Part shown: piece by piece, positions 36,164 to 43,872 of the stretch
Layout: each line of letters begins with the position of its first letter
Position numbering within the stretch: the first letter of the stretch is position 1
NCBI GenBank assembly: GCA_016927855.1
Contig: JAFGLV010000149.1
Coordinates: 1-60,939, forward strand
Direction of reading: 5' to 3'
Length of the DNA stretch: 60,939 nt
Origin: Sedimentisphaerales bacterium
Lineage (GTDB): Bacteria > Planctomycetota > Phycisphaerae > Sedimentisphaerales > Anaerobacaceae
The notes under the pieces: generated by a model
Seen by the model: the letters and a program-made list of their open reading frames with translations, nothing else
Database searches by the model: none
Told to the model about the DNA's origin: nothing
Made by a program: the position numbers and the translations under genes

Positions 36164-36907
36164 TCACCGCTCCCATTCTGTAAATTCGTATCGCACGGTG
36201 CGGCTCTGCATCCAGCGCACCGCGAAGGCGTCGCGCAAGGCCCGAAAGACCCGGTTGAGGACGCCGTACTTGGCCTTGCCCGCCGAGCGGGGTCGGTGGT
36301 GGACCGGGACCTCGATCACGCGAAAGCCTTCCATCTTGACCAGTGTCGGCAGGAACCGGTGCATCCCGTTGTAGAACTTCAAAGGTGGCAGGCACTCGCG
36401 CTTGAAGACCTTCAGGCCGCAGGCCGAATCGCGGATCGTCTCGTGCATGAGCCAGTTGCGCACCCCGTTGGCGACGCGCGTCGAGACCAGGCGAATCCAC
36501 GGGTCGTGCCGGTCGCGCCGCCAGCCGTTGACCATGTCGCACTCGTCGCGGGCGAGCTTCTCGAGCATCGCCGGCAGGTCGGCCGGGTCGTTCTGCAGGT
36601 CCGCGTCCATCATCGCCACGAATCGACCTCGCGCGACGCGCAGGCCTGCTTCCACCGCAGCGGTTTGACCCGATCGCTGATTCATCGACAGCACGCGCAA
36701 TTGGGGACAGTCCTTCATCCGTTCGCGCAGCACCGCCGCGGTCTCGTCGGTACTTCCATCGTCGACGATGATGACCTCCCAGGGCTTTTCGAGCCCCGAA
36801 GCCACTGCGGCCACCTCGTCAACGAGCTTGTCGACGTTTTCCGCCTCATTGTGCGCCGGCGCGACCACCGACAGATACGTTTGATCCTGTTGTGCCAAAC
36901 ACAGCAT
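36164..36907 (-). CDS. Glycosyltransferase family 2 (DPM1-like)
   Basis: The start at 36907 follows AAAGGTGG and gives 247 residues, opening YLSVVAPAHNEAENVDKLV. GT2 signatures are the nucleotide-binding VIIVDDGSTDET (about residues 45-56), the metal-binding MMDADLQNDPADLP (about 96-109) and CGLKVFKREC, RSAGKAKYGV near the C-terminus. It should transfer a sugar from a nucleotide donor to polyprenyl phosphate at the inner face of the membrane. It lacks the C-terminal transmembrane helices of GtrB/ArnC; the LAB_N partner downstream may supply the membrane part. Confidence 0.88.
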   Translation of the reverse strand: MLCLAQQDQTYLSVVAPAHNEAENVDKLVDEVAAVASGLEKPWEVIIVDDGSTDETAAVLRERMKDCPQLRVLSMNQRSGQTAAVEAGLRVARGRFVAMMDADLQNDPADLPAMLEKLARDECDMVNGWRRDRHDPWIRLVSTRVANGVRNWLMHETIRDSACGLKVFKRECLPPLKFYNGMHRFLPTLVKMEGFRVIEVPVHHRPRSAGKAKYGVLNRVFRALRDAFAVRWMQSRTVRYEFTEWER

Positions 36908-37226
36908 GCGCGATCCACCTTTTCCCAAAACCCCAGCAATATAACCATTTACCGCCGTCGTGCAAACCAATTGCCCGCCGGGTGCGGCCGGTATCCGTGC
37001 AGGTTCCCTGGCAGCGAAATCCCGCTTCTCGCGCCGCGTTGCAGGGCGACTGCCTCTTTGTCATTCCTACGCAGAGCTTGCCCTGGGCAACCACGGGGAA
37101 CTGCCCCTACAGGCGTCCCTGGGGCTGCGAACATGCTACTGGCTCAAAGCGCTAAATGCCGGGGGCTGGGGGGCGGAGCCCCCGTGGGACGTCGAAGAGG
37201 ATAGGAACGGGACAAACTGAAAATGC
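36908..37226. other. Divergent gap with a GTAGGGGC repeat and a GC hairpin
   Basis: A 319-base region. It holds an inverted copy of the GTAGGGGC repeat (37065-37110) and a GGGGGCT/AGCCCCC hairpin (37161-37183). No gene is supported. The strong repeats leave little room for normal promoters of the gene at 37227, in line with that gene having a weak start. Confidence 0.5.
37065..37110 (-). repeat. GTAGGGGC dispersed repeat, inverted copy
   Basis: Read on the minus strand it gives GTAGGGGCAGTTCCCCGTGG followed by TTGCCCAGGGC, nearly the same as 35782-35812. Here only half of the hairpin is conserved. Confidence 0.6.
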
Positions 37227-38129
37227 TTGCCAAGAAGACAAGATGTTACGACTTTGCAGTGCAGGACTGCCAGAGTAAGGGTCGGCGAGGCCGTGACGAT
37301 GCACGTGACCTATAGGTTCGATGAGCCGCAAACGGTACCCGGGCGGCCCGATGTTCTCTTGAGTACCAAAGTCGTGGAAGGTGTTGTGGAGGTGAAAAGA
37401 GACGACGAGCGAGTCGCCTACATGCCGTTGCATCCTTACGTCCTCTTTCGTGCAGATGCGCGGGGTCTGGAGTATTACCACGACGTCGTCATCTTCTACA
37501 ATCATCTTGAGAAGAAGCTGATCTTCGATACGCCGGGCGCGTATGCGATCACACTCCACCATTTTGTGCCGCCCGTGCAAATCTCGGTGCTGCCCGCTGA
37601 AGACGAGGCTGCCGAATCGGCTTGCAGGCTTCTTGATCCAAACGGTTTTCTGTTCCTGGAGTTCGGCATTTCTGAGAACCAAGCCACGCGGGCGCAAGCA
37701 ATCTCACGGCTTGCTGAGGTCTGTCAGCAGTACCCAGGCACGCAACTGGGAATGTGGGCATCTGCTCGGCTGGGGGTCGAGTACTTCGAGGCATACGTTG
37801 AGCGACAAAGCGGCACGGACCCGAATCAACTGGCCGCGCCACTTCGAGTGAACCCGGAGGAACTCCAGGCCAAGGCTCGGACGTACCTCACGCGCGGATA
37901 CGAGCTTGAAGACGCCTTCCCGTTGCGTGAAGAAGCCCTGTATGCTTTGTGTCGCGTTGAATCGTTGTTGGGCAACGCCCAAAAGGCCGCGTCGCTCTTT
38001 CAAGAATGCGCGTCGAAGTACCCTCACGGAAGGTATGGCAGGAACGCCGCATCGGCCGCAAGGGTATCGTCCCCAACGGACAGACGGACGTCGCCCGATA
38101 CGCGCCAGTCGGCATCGGACGCGCTGTAA
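37227..38129 (+). CDS. TPR-containing protein of unknown function, N-terminus uncertain
   Basis: The frame opens at a TTG (37227) without a convincing ribosome binding site or signal peptide; the first ATG is at 37299. The text RVRVGEAVTMHVTYRFDEP looks like the second strand of a beta-sandwich domain, so the true beginning seems missing. Residues about 25-120 are beta-rich, and about 140-280 are helical repeats (QATRAQAISRLAEVCQQYPG, LREEALYALCRVESLLGNAQKAASLFQECASKYPHG), typical of TPR. It may be a 5'-truncated secreted protein, consistent with the repeat-filled region upstream. Confidence 0.55.
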   Translation: MPRRQDVTTLQCRTARVRVGEAVTMHVTYRFDEPQTVPGRPDVLLSTKVVEGVVEVKRDDERVAYMPLHPYVLFRADARGLEYYHDVVIFYNHLEKKLIFDTPGAYAITLHHFVPPVQISVLPAEDEAAESACRLLDPNGFLFLEFGISENQATRAQAISRLAEVCQQYPGTQLGMWASARLGVEYFEAYVERQSGTDPNQLAAPLRVNPEELQAKARTYLTRGYELEDAFPLREEALYALCRVESLLGNAQKAASLFQECASKYPHGRYGRNAASAARVSSPTDRRTSPDTRQSASDAL

Positions 38130-38168
38130 GTTGGCCGGCGAGGATGCCACATAGGCCGTTGGGCGGGG

Positions 38169-38221
38169 TTTGGAGTTCCGCCTTCAGGCGGCAGAGGACC
38201 GCGTAAACGCGGAACTCCAAA
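38169..38221. repeat. Cloverleaf-like palindrome with two inner hairpins
   Basis: TTTGGAGTTCCG (38169-38180) and CGGAACTCCAAA (38210-38221) form a perfect 12-base outer stem. Inside are two further hairpins, CCGCC-TTCA-GGCGG (38178-38191) and CCGCG-TAAA-CGCGG (38199-38212). The inner stems share bases with the outer one, so the element could switch between folds. Confidence 0.65.
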
Positions 38222-38296
38222 CGGGTACGCCACTGCCGGATGGGATTCGACCCATGCCGGCCGGCTCAAACCTCGCCGTGGCGAGGAGGGCTTTGT

Positions 38297-38343
38297 AGGT
38301 CGTGCGTCCCGCACGACAAGGCAAGCGCGACGCTCGCCCTACG
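38297..38343. repeat. GTCGTGCG dispersed palindrome, copy 1
   Basis: GGTCGTGCGTCCCGCACGAC followed by AGGCAAGCGCGACGCTCGCCCTACG. The same two-part unit occurs at 55011-55060 with one extra C in the loop. Confidence 0.6.
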
Positions 38344-38427
38344 TTGCGACCACCCGCGTAAGCGCGGTCCAAACAGCCTTTCCTACCGTCGGGTACCACC
38401 GATCACCAAAGGGGAGCAATCGGCGCG

Positions 38428-40476
38428 CTACTGCGCGTCCTTGGCTATCGGTCGGATCTTGATGTTGCGGAAGGAGACTTGGCCGTGGTCGCCTTGGAGG
38501 GCGATGTAGCCGGTGTCGGACTGGGCGAAGAGGCGCATGCGGCCGAACTTGCTCTTGGCGACGCGCTGCTTGAAGTCCTCGCTGCCTAAGACGTACTCGA
38601 AGTACTTCACGCCGTTGATCGCGTGCTCGCATTTGTCCGGCGAGATCAGCAGGCGGACGTGATTCCACTGCCCGACGGGTTTGGTGGCGTCGAGCGGCTT
38701 GCCGGTGGCCAGGTCGTCCGGCGGCTGATACAAAGCGTACAGCCAGCCACAGCGGACCGGGTCGGTCGCCTTGGTGTTATCCTCGAGCTGAAACTCAGGA
38801 CCGGTCGCCCAGGAGGAGCCGGCACGATCGGTGACGTGATACATGATCCCGCTGTTGCCGGCCTCGGAGATGCTGTATTCGAGCTGCAGCTCGAACCAGT
38901 CGTACTGCTCGTCGGTGCAGAGGTCGCCGGCGTTGTGAGGATCGGCACAGACCAGGGCGCCGTTGCGGACCTGCCAGCCGGGTCGGATGTCCTCGCGGCG
39001 GAAGCTGTGCCAGCCGTCGAGGTTGCGGCCGTTGAACAGCAGCTTCCAGCCGGCGGTTTTTTCGTCGTCGGTGAGAGTGTTGGCTTCTGCCTCGGCGGCG
39101 ATCCGTTTCTGCATCGCTGCCTTCCAGTCGTCGCCCAACTCCTGCACGGTGTGTCCCGTCAGCGTGCTCCAAAACTCCTCGTCGTACTTACCCTCGCGTG
39201 CGGCCGCGTTCAGCTTTCGCACGGGGTCCTTGTCGTAGGTCTCGGTGACCCAGTTGAGGAAATTCCCGGTAATACGATAGCTGCCGTCGTAGCTGGCTCG
39301 CTCGATGTTTCGCGCGGTGATGTCGGCGCCGTGCGTCTGAGGCTCGTACAGGAACCAGCGGATGTAGTCGGCGATGCCTTCCACCAGCCATCCCGGCGTC
39401 CGGGAGGCATTGGGATTGTTGCGTCGGGCGAGGCCGTAGCTCTGCACGACGTGGACCAGCTCGTGGACCACGGCTCCCTTGGCTTCGCCCTGTAACTGAT
39501 GCCGGAACCAGGCAGCAGCGCAGCGCACGCGCGTGCCACCGGTGGCCGCGACGCCTTGCATACTTTCGCTGAATGTGATGCTGACCCTCGTCGGTGCTTC
39601 GTAACCATCGCTCGGGAGCATATCGACGAGTCGCGGATACCATTCCTTCACGACCGGCGCCAGCTCCTCATGGGCCCATTGAGTCAGGTCGGGCGTCTCG
39701 GTCGTGTCGATGGTGATCTGGAAGGCGCCGTTGCCCGCCTCGACGATCTCGCGCTGTCCTTCGCCTCCGCCGGCGGGCTGGTTGGCCGGGACCGCGGGCT
39801 TCAGTTCGGTCGTCGGGTCGAGCACGTCGATTTCGCTGAAGAAGGTGTTACCGAACCCGTCGGACTGCTCGGTGGGGGAGATATCGAACAGCAGGTAGCG
39901 ATACTTGCCGAGGTTGCCGTCGGATTCGTTGATGCTGGCGGCGTACTGGCCGCCGCCCGTGCCTTGCTCGGGTCGGGTATCCACGCTGGCGACCAGCTCC
40001 CAGCCACAGGTCTGCGGGTCCGTGCCGCTCTGTAGCTGCCGGTTGAAGCCGTCGGCGTCACCGGTGCTCGCGAACAGCTTGTATACCTGCGGACCGCGCG
40101 TGTTGGGATGCCAGGAGTAGGTGTTGACCTGTTTGATGTCGAGAACGTCGCCAAGATCGACGAGGATGCGGCCTCCGGTCGTGCTCGCGGCGAAGAAGAA
40201 GTTCTCAGCCGGTTGGTCCTCCTCGTTGGGGACCTTACCGTCGTGGAGCTTGTCGAGATCGCCACCATTGCGGTCGCGCCGCCCGTCCACAAGGGTGAAG
40301 GTGGCCTTGGCGGCCGCGTCGTTCGCGCAGGGCTGCGGAGCGCCGCTGAACTTGAAATCGAGCGTCGCGGACTCGTTGCGGTTATGCCCGGCGACAACCT
40401 TGATCTCGGCCTGGCACGCCGTAGCAAGGACCAGAACGGCTAGTGCGACGACAAGGAACGTGGCTCTGCATTTCAT
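38428..40476 (-). CDS. Secreted fusion: discoidin-like domain, BSP-type peptidase and DUF1080
   Basis: The start at 40476 follows AAGGAGA and gives a 682-residue protein with a signal peptide (MKCRATFLVVALAVLVLATACQA). Residues about 25-215 look like a galactose-binding/discoidin module (GGRILVDLGDVLDIKQVNTYSWHP). Residues about 225-450 match the plant/bacterial basic secretory protein family (PF04450-like), with the zinc-peptidase motif HELVH in AVVHELVHVVQSYG and the third ligand region GWLVEGIADYIRWFLYEP. Residues about 470-680 are DUF1080 (LLFNGRNLDGWHSF, GNSGIMYHVTD, FRNIKIRP). The protein probably joins glycan binding with proteolysis at the cell surface. Confidence 0.85.
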   Translation of the reverse strand: MKCRATFLVVALAVLVLATACQAEIKVVAGHNRNESATLDFKFSGAPQPCANDAAAKATFTLVDGRRDRNGGDLDKLHDGKVPNEEDQPAENFFFAASTTGGRILVDLGDVLDIKQVNTYSWHPNTRGPQVYKLFASTGDADGFNRQLQSGTDPQTCGWELVASVDTRPEQGTGGGQYAASINESDGNLGKYRYLLFDISPTEQSDGFGNTFFSEIDVLDPTTELKPAVPANQPAGGGEGQREIVEAGNGAFQITIDTTETPDLTQWAHEELAPVVKEWYPRLVDMLPSDGYEAPTRVSITFSESMQGVAATGGTRVRCAAAWFRHQLQGEAKGAVVHELVHVVQSYGLARRNNPNASRTPGWLVEGIADYIRWFLYEPQTHGADITARNIERASYDGSYRITGNFLNWVTETYDKDPVRKLNAAAREGKYDEEFWSTLTGHTVQELGDDWKAAMQKRIAAEAEANTLTDDEKTAGWKLLFNGRNLDGWHSFRREDIRPGWQVRNGALVCADPHNAGDLCTDEQYDWFELQLEYSISEAGNSGIMYHVTDRAGSSWATGPEFQLEDNTKATDPVRCGWLYALYQPPDDLATGKPLDATKPVGQWNHVRLLISPDKCEHAINGVKYFEYVLGSEDFKQRVAKSKFGRMRLFAQSDTGYIALQGDHGQVSFRNIKIRPIAKDAQ

Positions 40477-40816
40477 CGTGTTCTCCTTCGATCTGATCAC
40501 CGCCAGATTCGTGCCGGCCAGAACCTTCCCATGGCACGTGCGAACCGGGCCCCTACTAAACTGTCGGCCTATGATACCACACCCTGCGGCCGGCTCTCTA
40601 CACCCGTTTTCGGGCAATTTGACCGCCGTCTCAGGGCCGGGAAGGGCACCGTTCAGCACAAGCAGGCCCGATCTTTGTATGGCGAAGGGGAGATTAAGGT
40701 TGAACCGTGCGCTCTCCGCGATGATAATATAGGAAGATTCTGGACTGGACAGGCGACTGTTCAGGGTGGGCCTGATTCGAACGCAGTGCAAGCAGCATAT
40801 TTGGAAAGGCGACAGC
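40477..40816. other. Divergent gap with a promoter for the ACT-domain gene
   Basis: 340 bases between divergent genes. One good promoter is seen at 40700-40728. The remainder holds no repeat, RNA gene or reading frame with a ribosome binding site. Confidence 0.45.
40700..40728 (+). promoter_or_regulatory. Sigma-70-type promoter
   Basis: TTGAAC (40700-40705) and GATAAT (40723-40728) with a 17-base spacer, matching the consensus at 4/6 and 5/6. It is about 90 bases upstream of the ACT-domain gene at 40817. Confidence 0.55.
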
Positions 40817-41266
40817 ATGTACATTGCGCCGCAGTTTTCGGTCTTCATGGTCAACAAGCCTGGGGTTTTGGCCTTGGCATTGAGCGAGTTTGCGAAGGCC
40901 AAGATCAATATCACGGCCATCACCATGATGGACTCGGCCGAGCACGGTGTGATGCGGGTAGTGTTCGAGAACCCGGAAAAGGCCAAGGAGGTCCTGTCAA
41001 AGCTGAACATGCCCTACAATCAAACGGACGTGCTGTGCGTGGATCTGGCGAACCGGGCGGGGGAACTGGCGATCGTGGCTGAGAAGCTGGCCAAAGGTCA
41101 CATCAACATATCTTATGCGTACTGCACCGCCGGCGGCAAAGGCGGCCGCACCACCGGTGTCCTGAAGGTCTCCGACGTCAAGAAAGCCATGAAGCTCCTT
41201 CAGAATCACAACAAGACCAGCAAAGCCCAGACCGCCACACGCCGCTCCAAGGCCGCGCGCGCCTGA
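40817..41266 (+). CDS. ACT-domain protein (tandem ACT)
   Basis: The start at 40817 follows GGAAAGG and gives 149 residues. The first ACT domain reads FSVFMVNKPGVLALALSEFAKAKINITAITMMD (residues 8-40); a second, DVLCVDLANRAGELAIVAEKLAKGHINISYAYC, covers about 70-105. The tail is lysine- and arginine-rich. Stand-alone double-ACT proteins bind amino acids and act as regulators, but the target is unknown. A gene for acetolactate or amino-acid synthesis is not adjacent, although ilvD lies 8 kb away. Confidence 0.82.
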   Translation: MYIAPQFSVFMVNKPGVLALALSEFAKAKINITAITMMDSAEHGVMRVVFENPEKAKEVLSKLNMPYNQTDVLCVDLANRAGELAIVAEKLAKGHINISYAYCTAGGKGGRTTGVLKVSDVKKAMKLLQNHNKTSKAQTATRRSKAARA

Positions 41267-41391
41267 GGTGGTTGCCGAGGTCGCGTTGGGGTCGGTCAGG
41301 CCGGCCGATGTTGAGCCAGTGAAGTTACCTGCCCGCACAAGGTGTCTGCGCCCTTTACCCCACTTTTCCCGTCTCGCAGCGCCTTTTGTCT

Positions 41392-41419
41392 TTGCTTGAT
41401 TGTGGGTTTTTGCTAAACT
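41392..41419 (+). promoter_or_regulatory. Possible extended -10 promoter of the murC cluster
   Basis: TTGCTT (41392-41397), a 16-base spacer and TAAACT (41414-41419), with TGC directly before the -10, which would form an extended -10. It lies 45 bases before the murC start. Confidence 0.4.
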
Positions 41420-41463
41420 CTGCCGATATTCCGTCAAGGATGATGCTTTGCAGAAAGGATGCC

Positions 41464-42936
41464 ATGAGTCGGGCCCGAATCCAGACCCAGCCAGCGAAAG
41501 TCCGGGCCGCGCACCGCTACGAGGTGGTCAACGTCGTCAGCCGGCCAAAAGTCGCGGGCGTGCGCTTCCATTTCGTCGGCGCCGGTGGCATCGGCATGAG
41601 CGGACTGGCGCAGTTCCTACTCGAAAAGCACGCGATCGTCACCGGCTCGGACCAATCGTCCGGCGTGACCACGGCGCGCTTAAGCCGGAAGGGAGCGCAG
41701 ATCCACGTCGGCCACGACGCGCGGAACGTGGATCCCCAGGCCGAAGTCGTGGTGGTCTCGGCCGCCATCCAGGAGACCAATCCGGAGTTGCAGCAGGCCA
41801 GACGGCAGAGCTGTCGCGTCTACAAGTACGCCCAACTGCTGGGCGAGATGATGAGCCACTTCGAAGGCGTCGCCGTGGCTGGCACCCACGGCAAGAGCAC
41901 CACCAGCGGCTGGCTGGCCTACTGCCTCAGGCAGGCCGGCGTCGACGCGAACTTCGTGGTCGGCGCCGAAATCCCGCAATTGGGTGCATCGGCCGGCACC
42001 GGCAACAGCGAATTCTTCGTTGCGGAAGCCTGCGAGTACGACCGCAGTTTTCTGAACATCCGACCGAAAGTCGCCTGCCTGCTGAATATCGAGCGGGACC
42101 ATCTGGATTGCTATCCGGATGAGGCCGCGATCGTCGAAGCCTTCTACCTGTTCGCACGCGGCACCAAGCCGGAGGGGCTCGTCGTCGCCAACGGTCACGA
42201 TCCGAACGTGGCGCGGGTCATTGAGCGGCTGGACGGTGAGCGGGCAGTGGTGACATTCGGGTTCGACACGGATTGCGATTTCTGTGCCCGCAACCTGCGA
42301 CAGCAGAGCGGGCTCTACCGTTTCGACGCGTTCCATAGGGGGCAGCTTCTGGGCTCGACCGCGATTTCGCTTCCGGGTGCGCACAATGTCTCCAACGCGC
42401 TGGCGGTGATTGCCGTTGCGGTCAGTATCGGCGTCGAGCCGGCAGCCGTGCTGGACGTCCTGGATCGCTTCACCGGCATGGATCGGCGCCTCATGCTCAA
42501 GGGGCAGTTCGACGGGATCACGGTACTCGACGACTACGCTCACCATCCGACCGAGATCAAGGCGAGCCTCGGCGCCATCCGCGCGCGCTACCAGCCAAAA
42601 CGGCTCTGGTGTGTCTACCAGGCGCACCAGTACAGCCGCACGCGTTTCTTCCTGGAGGAATTCGCGGTGGCATTTGGGCAGGCCGACAAGGTGCTCGTCC
42701 CCGAGATCTATTTCGTCCGCGACTGCGAGACCAGTCGCAGCGAAGTCAACGGCGCGATTCTGGCCGACCGGATTTGCCGTCACGGGACGGACGCCGTGCA
42801 CCTGGGAACATTTGAACAGATTTGCGATCATCTGGTCGAGCAGTTGCGCCCCGGCGATCTTGTTGTCACGATGGGCGCCGGAGATGTGTGGAAGGTAGCA
42901 GATGAGTATATTCAGCGGCTTGGAAGAAATCGTTGA
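41464..42936 (+). CDS. murC: UDP-N-acetylmuramate--L-alanine ligase
   Basis: Adds L-alanine to UDP-MurNAc in peptidoglycan precursor synthesis. The start at 41464 follows AAAGGA; the 490-residue product has a 30-residue extension before VRFHFVGAGGIGMSGLAQFLL. The ATP loop is AVAGTHGKSTTSGWLAY (about residues 139-155), followed by EACEYDRSFLNIRPKVACLLNIERDHLDCY and the C-terminal LDDYAHHPTEIKASL and YQAHQYSRT of Mur ligases. Its 3' end overlaps murB by 35 bases, so the two are coupled. Confidence 0.95.
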   Translation: MSRARIQTQPAKVRAAHRYEVVNVVSRPKVAGVRFHFVGAGGIGMSGLAQFLLEKHAIVTGSDQSSGVTTARLSRKGAQIHVGHDARNVDPQAEVVVVSAAIQETNPELQQARRQSCRVYKYAQLLGEMMSHFEGVAVAGTHGKSTTSGWLAYCLRQAGVDANFVVGAEIPQLGASAGTGNSEFFVAEACEYDRSFLNIRPKVACLLNIERDHLDCYPDEAAIVEAFYLFARGTKPEGLVVANGHDPNVARVIERLDGERAVVTFGFDTDCDFCARNLRQQSGLYRFDAFHRGQLLGSTAISLPGAHNVSNALAVIAVAVSIGVEPAAVLDVLDRFTGMDRRLMLKGQFDGITVLDDYAHHPTEIKASLGAIRARYQPKRLWCVYQAHQYSRTRFFLEEFAVAFGQADKVLVPEIYFVRDCETSRSEVNGAILADRICRHGTDAVHLGTFEQICDHLVEQLRPGDLVVTMGAGDVWKVADEYIQRLGRNR

Positions 42937-43783
42937 GCGCGATCATCCGCTGGCGCCGCACACGTGGTATCGTCTGGGCGGACCGGCGGACTACTTCATT
43001 CGACCGCGAACGGTGGAGGAGCTGCGCCAGGTCATTGAGCGCTGCGGCGAGAACCACATTCGTCTGTACGTGCTGGGCTTCGGCTCCAATTTGCTGGTCG
43101 ATGACGACGGGGTTCGCGGCGCGGTCGTCAAGCTCGAAGGCGAGCAGTTCGGCCGCGTCGAGTTCGAGGGCGAGCAGATCACTGCGTGGGCCGGCGCCGA
43201 GTTGAGCAAGCTGGTCCTCGATTGTGTCGAGAAGGGGCTCTCCGGCATCGAGACCCTGACCGGCATCCCTGGCTCCGTCGGCGGCGCCGTCAGGATGAAC
43301 GCCGGCGGCCAGTTCGGCGACATTGGCGCCGTAGTCGAGTCCGTCACCCTGATGGACAACCAGAGCACCCAGTTCGTCAAGAGCAAGCCGGAGTTGATCT
43401 TTGACTACCGCTATGTGAACATCCGCGTTCCGTTCATCTTGAACGCACGCTTGCATCTGACGCCCGGCGATCCGGAGAAGATCATGCGCGCGGTCAAGGA
43501 GAGCTGGATCAGCAAGAAGAACAGCCAGCCGCTCAACACGAGGAATTGCGGCTGTGTTTTCAAGAACCCGTCGGGTGCCGCGGCCGGTGCCCTGATTGAC
43601 CGCGCGGGGCTGAAGGGCATGCAGATCGGCGGCGCCATGGTCAGCGATAAGCACGCCAATTTCATCGTGGCGCGGGACGGATGCACCAGTCGCGACGTGA
43701 TCCGGCTGATGGAAGTTGTCCAGGAGCGCGTTCGCGAGCAATTCGACGTCGAGCTCGAGCCCGAGCTGGAAATCTGGAAGTAG
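42902..43783 (+). CDS. murB: UDP-N-acetylenolpyruvoylglucosamine reductase
   Basis: Reduces UDP-GlcNAc enolpyruvate to UDP-MurNAc with NADPH and FAD. GGAAGG lies inside murC just before the start. The 293-residue protein shows HTWYRLGGPADYFIRPRT, the FAD-binding LYVLGFGSNLLVDD (about 54-67), LTGIPGSVGGAVRMNAG and NCGCVFKNPSGAAAGALID, with the C-terminal glutamate in FDVELEPELEIW. It is of the shorter type II class. Gene order murC-murB-ddl-ftsQ is that of the classical division and cell-wall cluster. Confidence 0.95.
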   Translation: MSIFSGLEEIVERDHPLAPHTWYRLGGPADYFIRPRTVEELRQVIERCGENHIRLYVLGFGSNLLVDDDGVRGAVVKLEGEQFGRVEFEGEQITAWAGAELSKLVLDCVEKGLSGIETLTGIPGSVGGAVRMNAGGQFGDIGAVVESVTLMDNQSTQFVKSKPELIFDYRYVNIRVPFILNARLHLTPGDPEKIMRAVKESWISKKNSQPLNTRNCGCVFKNPSGAAAGALIDRAGLKGMQIGGAMVSDKHANFIVARDGCTSRDVIRLMEVVQERVREQFDVELEPELEIWK

Positions 43784-43796
43784 GGTCGTGAAGCGG

Positions 43797-43862
43797 ACCT
43801 CGTGAAGCGTGAAGCGTAGAGGGCGCATGTTACGCTTCACGCTTCACGCTTCACGTTTCACG
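43797..43862. terminator. Long GAAGCGTGAAGCGTA hairpin between murB and ddl
   Basis: CGTGAAGCGTGAAGCGTA (43801-43818) is perfectly inverted at 43831-43848 around a 12-base loop; with a 7-base bulge the pairing extends outward (ACCTCGTGAA / TTTCACGAGGT). The outer arm ends at the GAGGTG ribosome binding site of ddl, so it might limit ddl expression. It is made of repeated GAAGCGT units and lacks a T-run. Confidence 0.5.
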
Positions 43863-43872
43863 AGGTGCGCTA

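Larger units (their letters stand above)
38130..38427. other. Convergent gap composed of palindromic units
   Basis: This 298-base stretch is almost entirely palindromic: a cloverleaf-like unit at 38169-38221, a CCTCGCC/GGCGAGG hairpin near 38273-38288, and a GTCGTGCG/CGCACGAC unit at 38297-38343 that recurs at 55011. Small reading frames cross it but none is a plausible gene. Confidence 0.55.

Noticed and set aside
36949..37220. Several 60-90-codon frames in the gap before the TPR gene
   Set aside because: They are composed of the GTAGGGGC repeat and GC hairpin and lack start signals.
40768..40790. A TTCGAA-containing stretch that recalls a tRNA T-loop
   Set aside because: No acceptor stem, anticodon arm or D-arm could be built around it.
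43797..43862. Possible CRISPR-like array of GAAGCGT units
   Set aside because: The units are adjacent without spacers and form one inverted repeat, so it is a hairpin.
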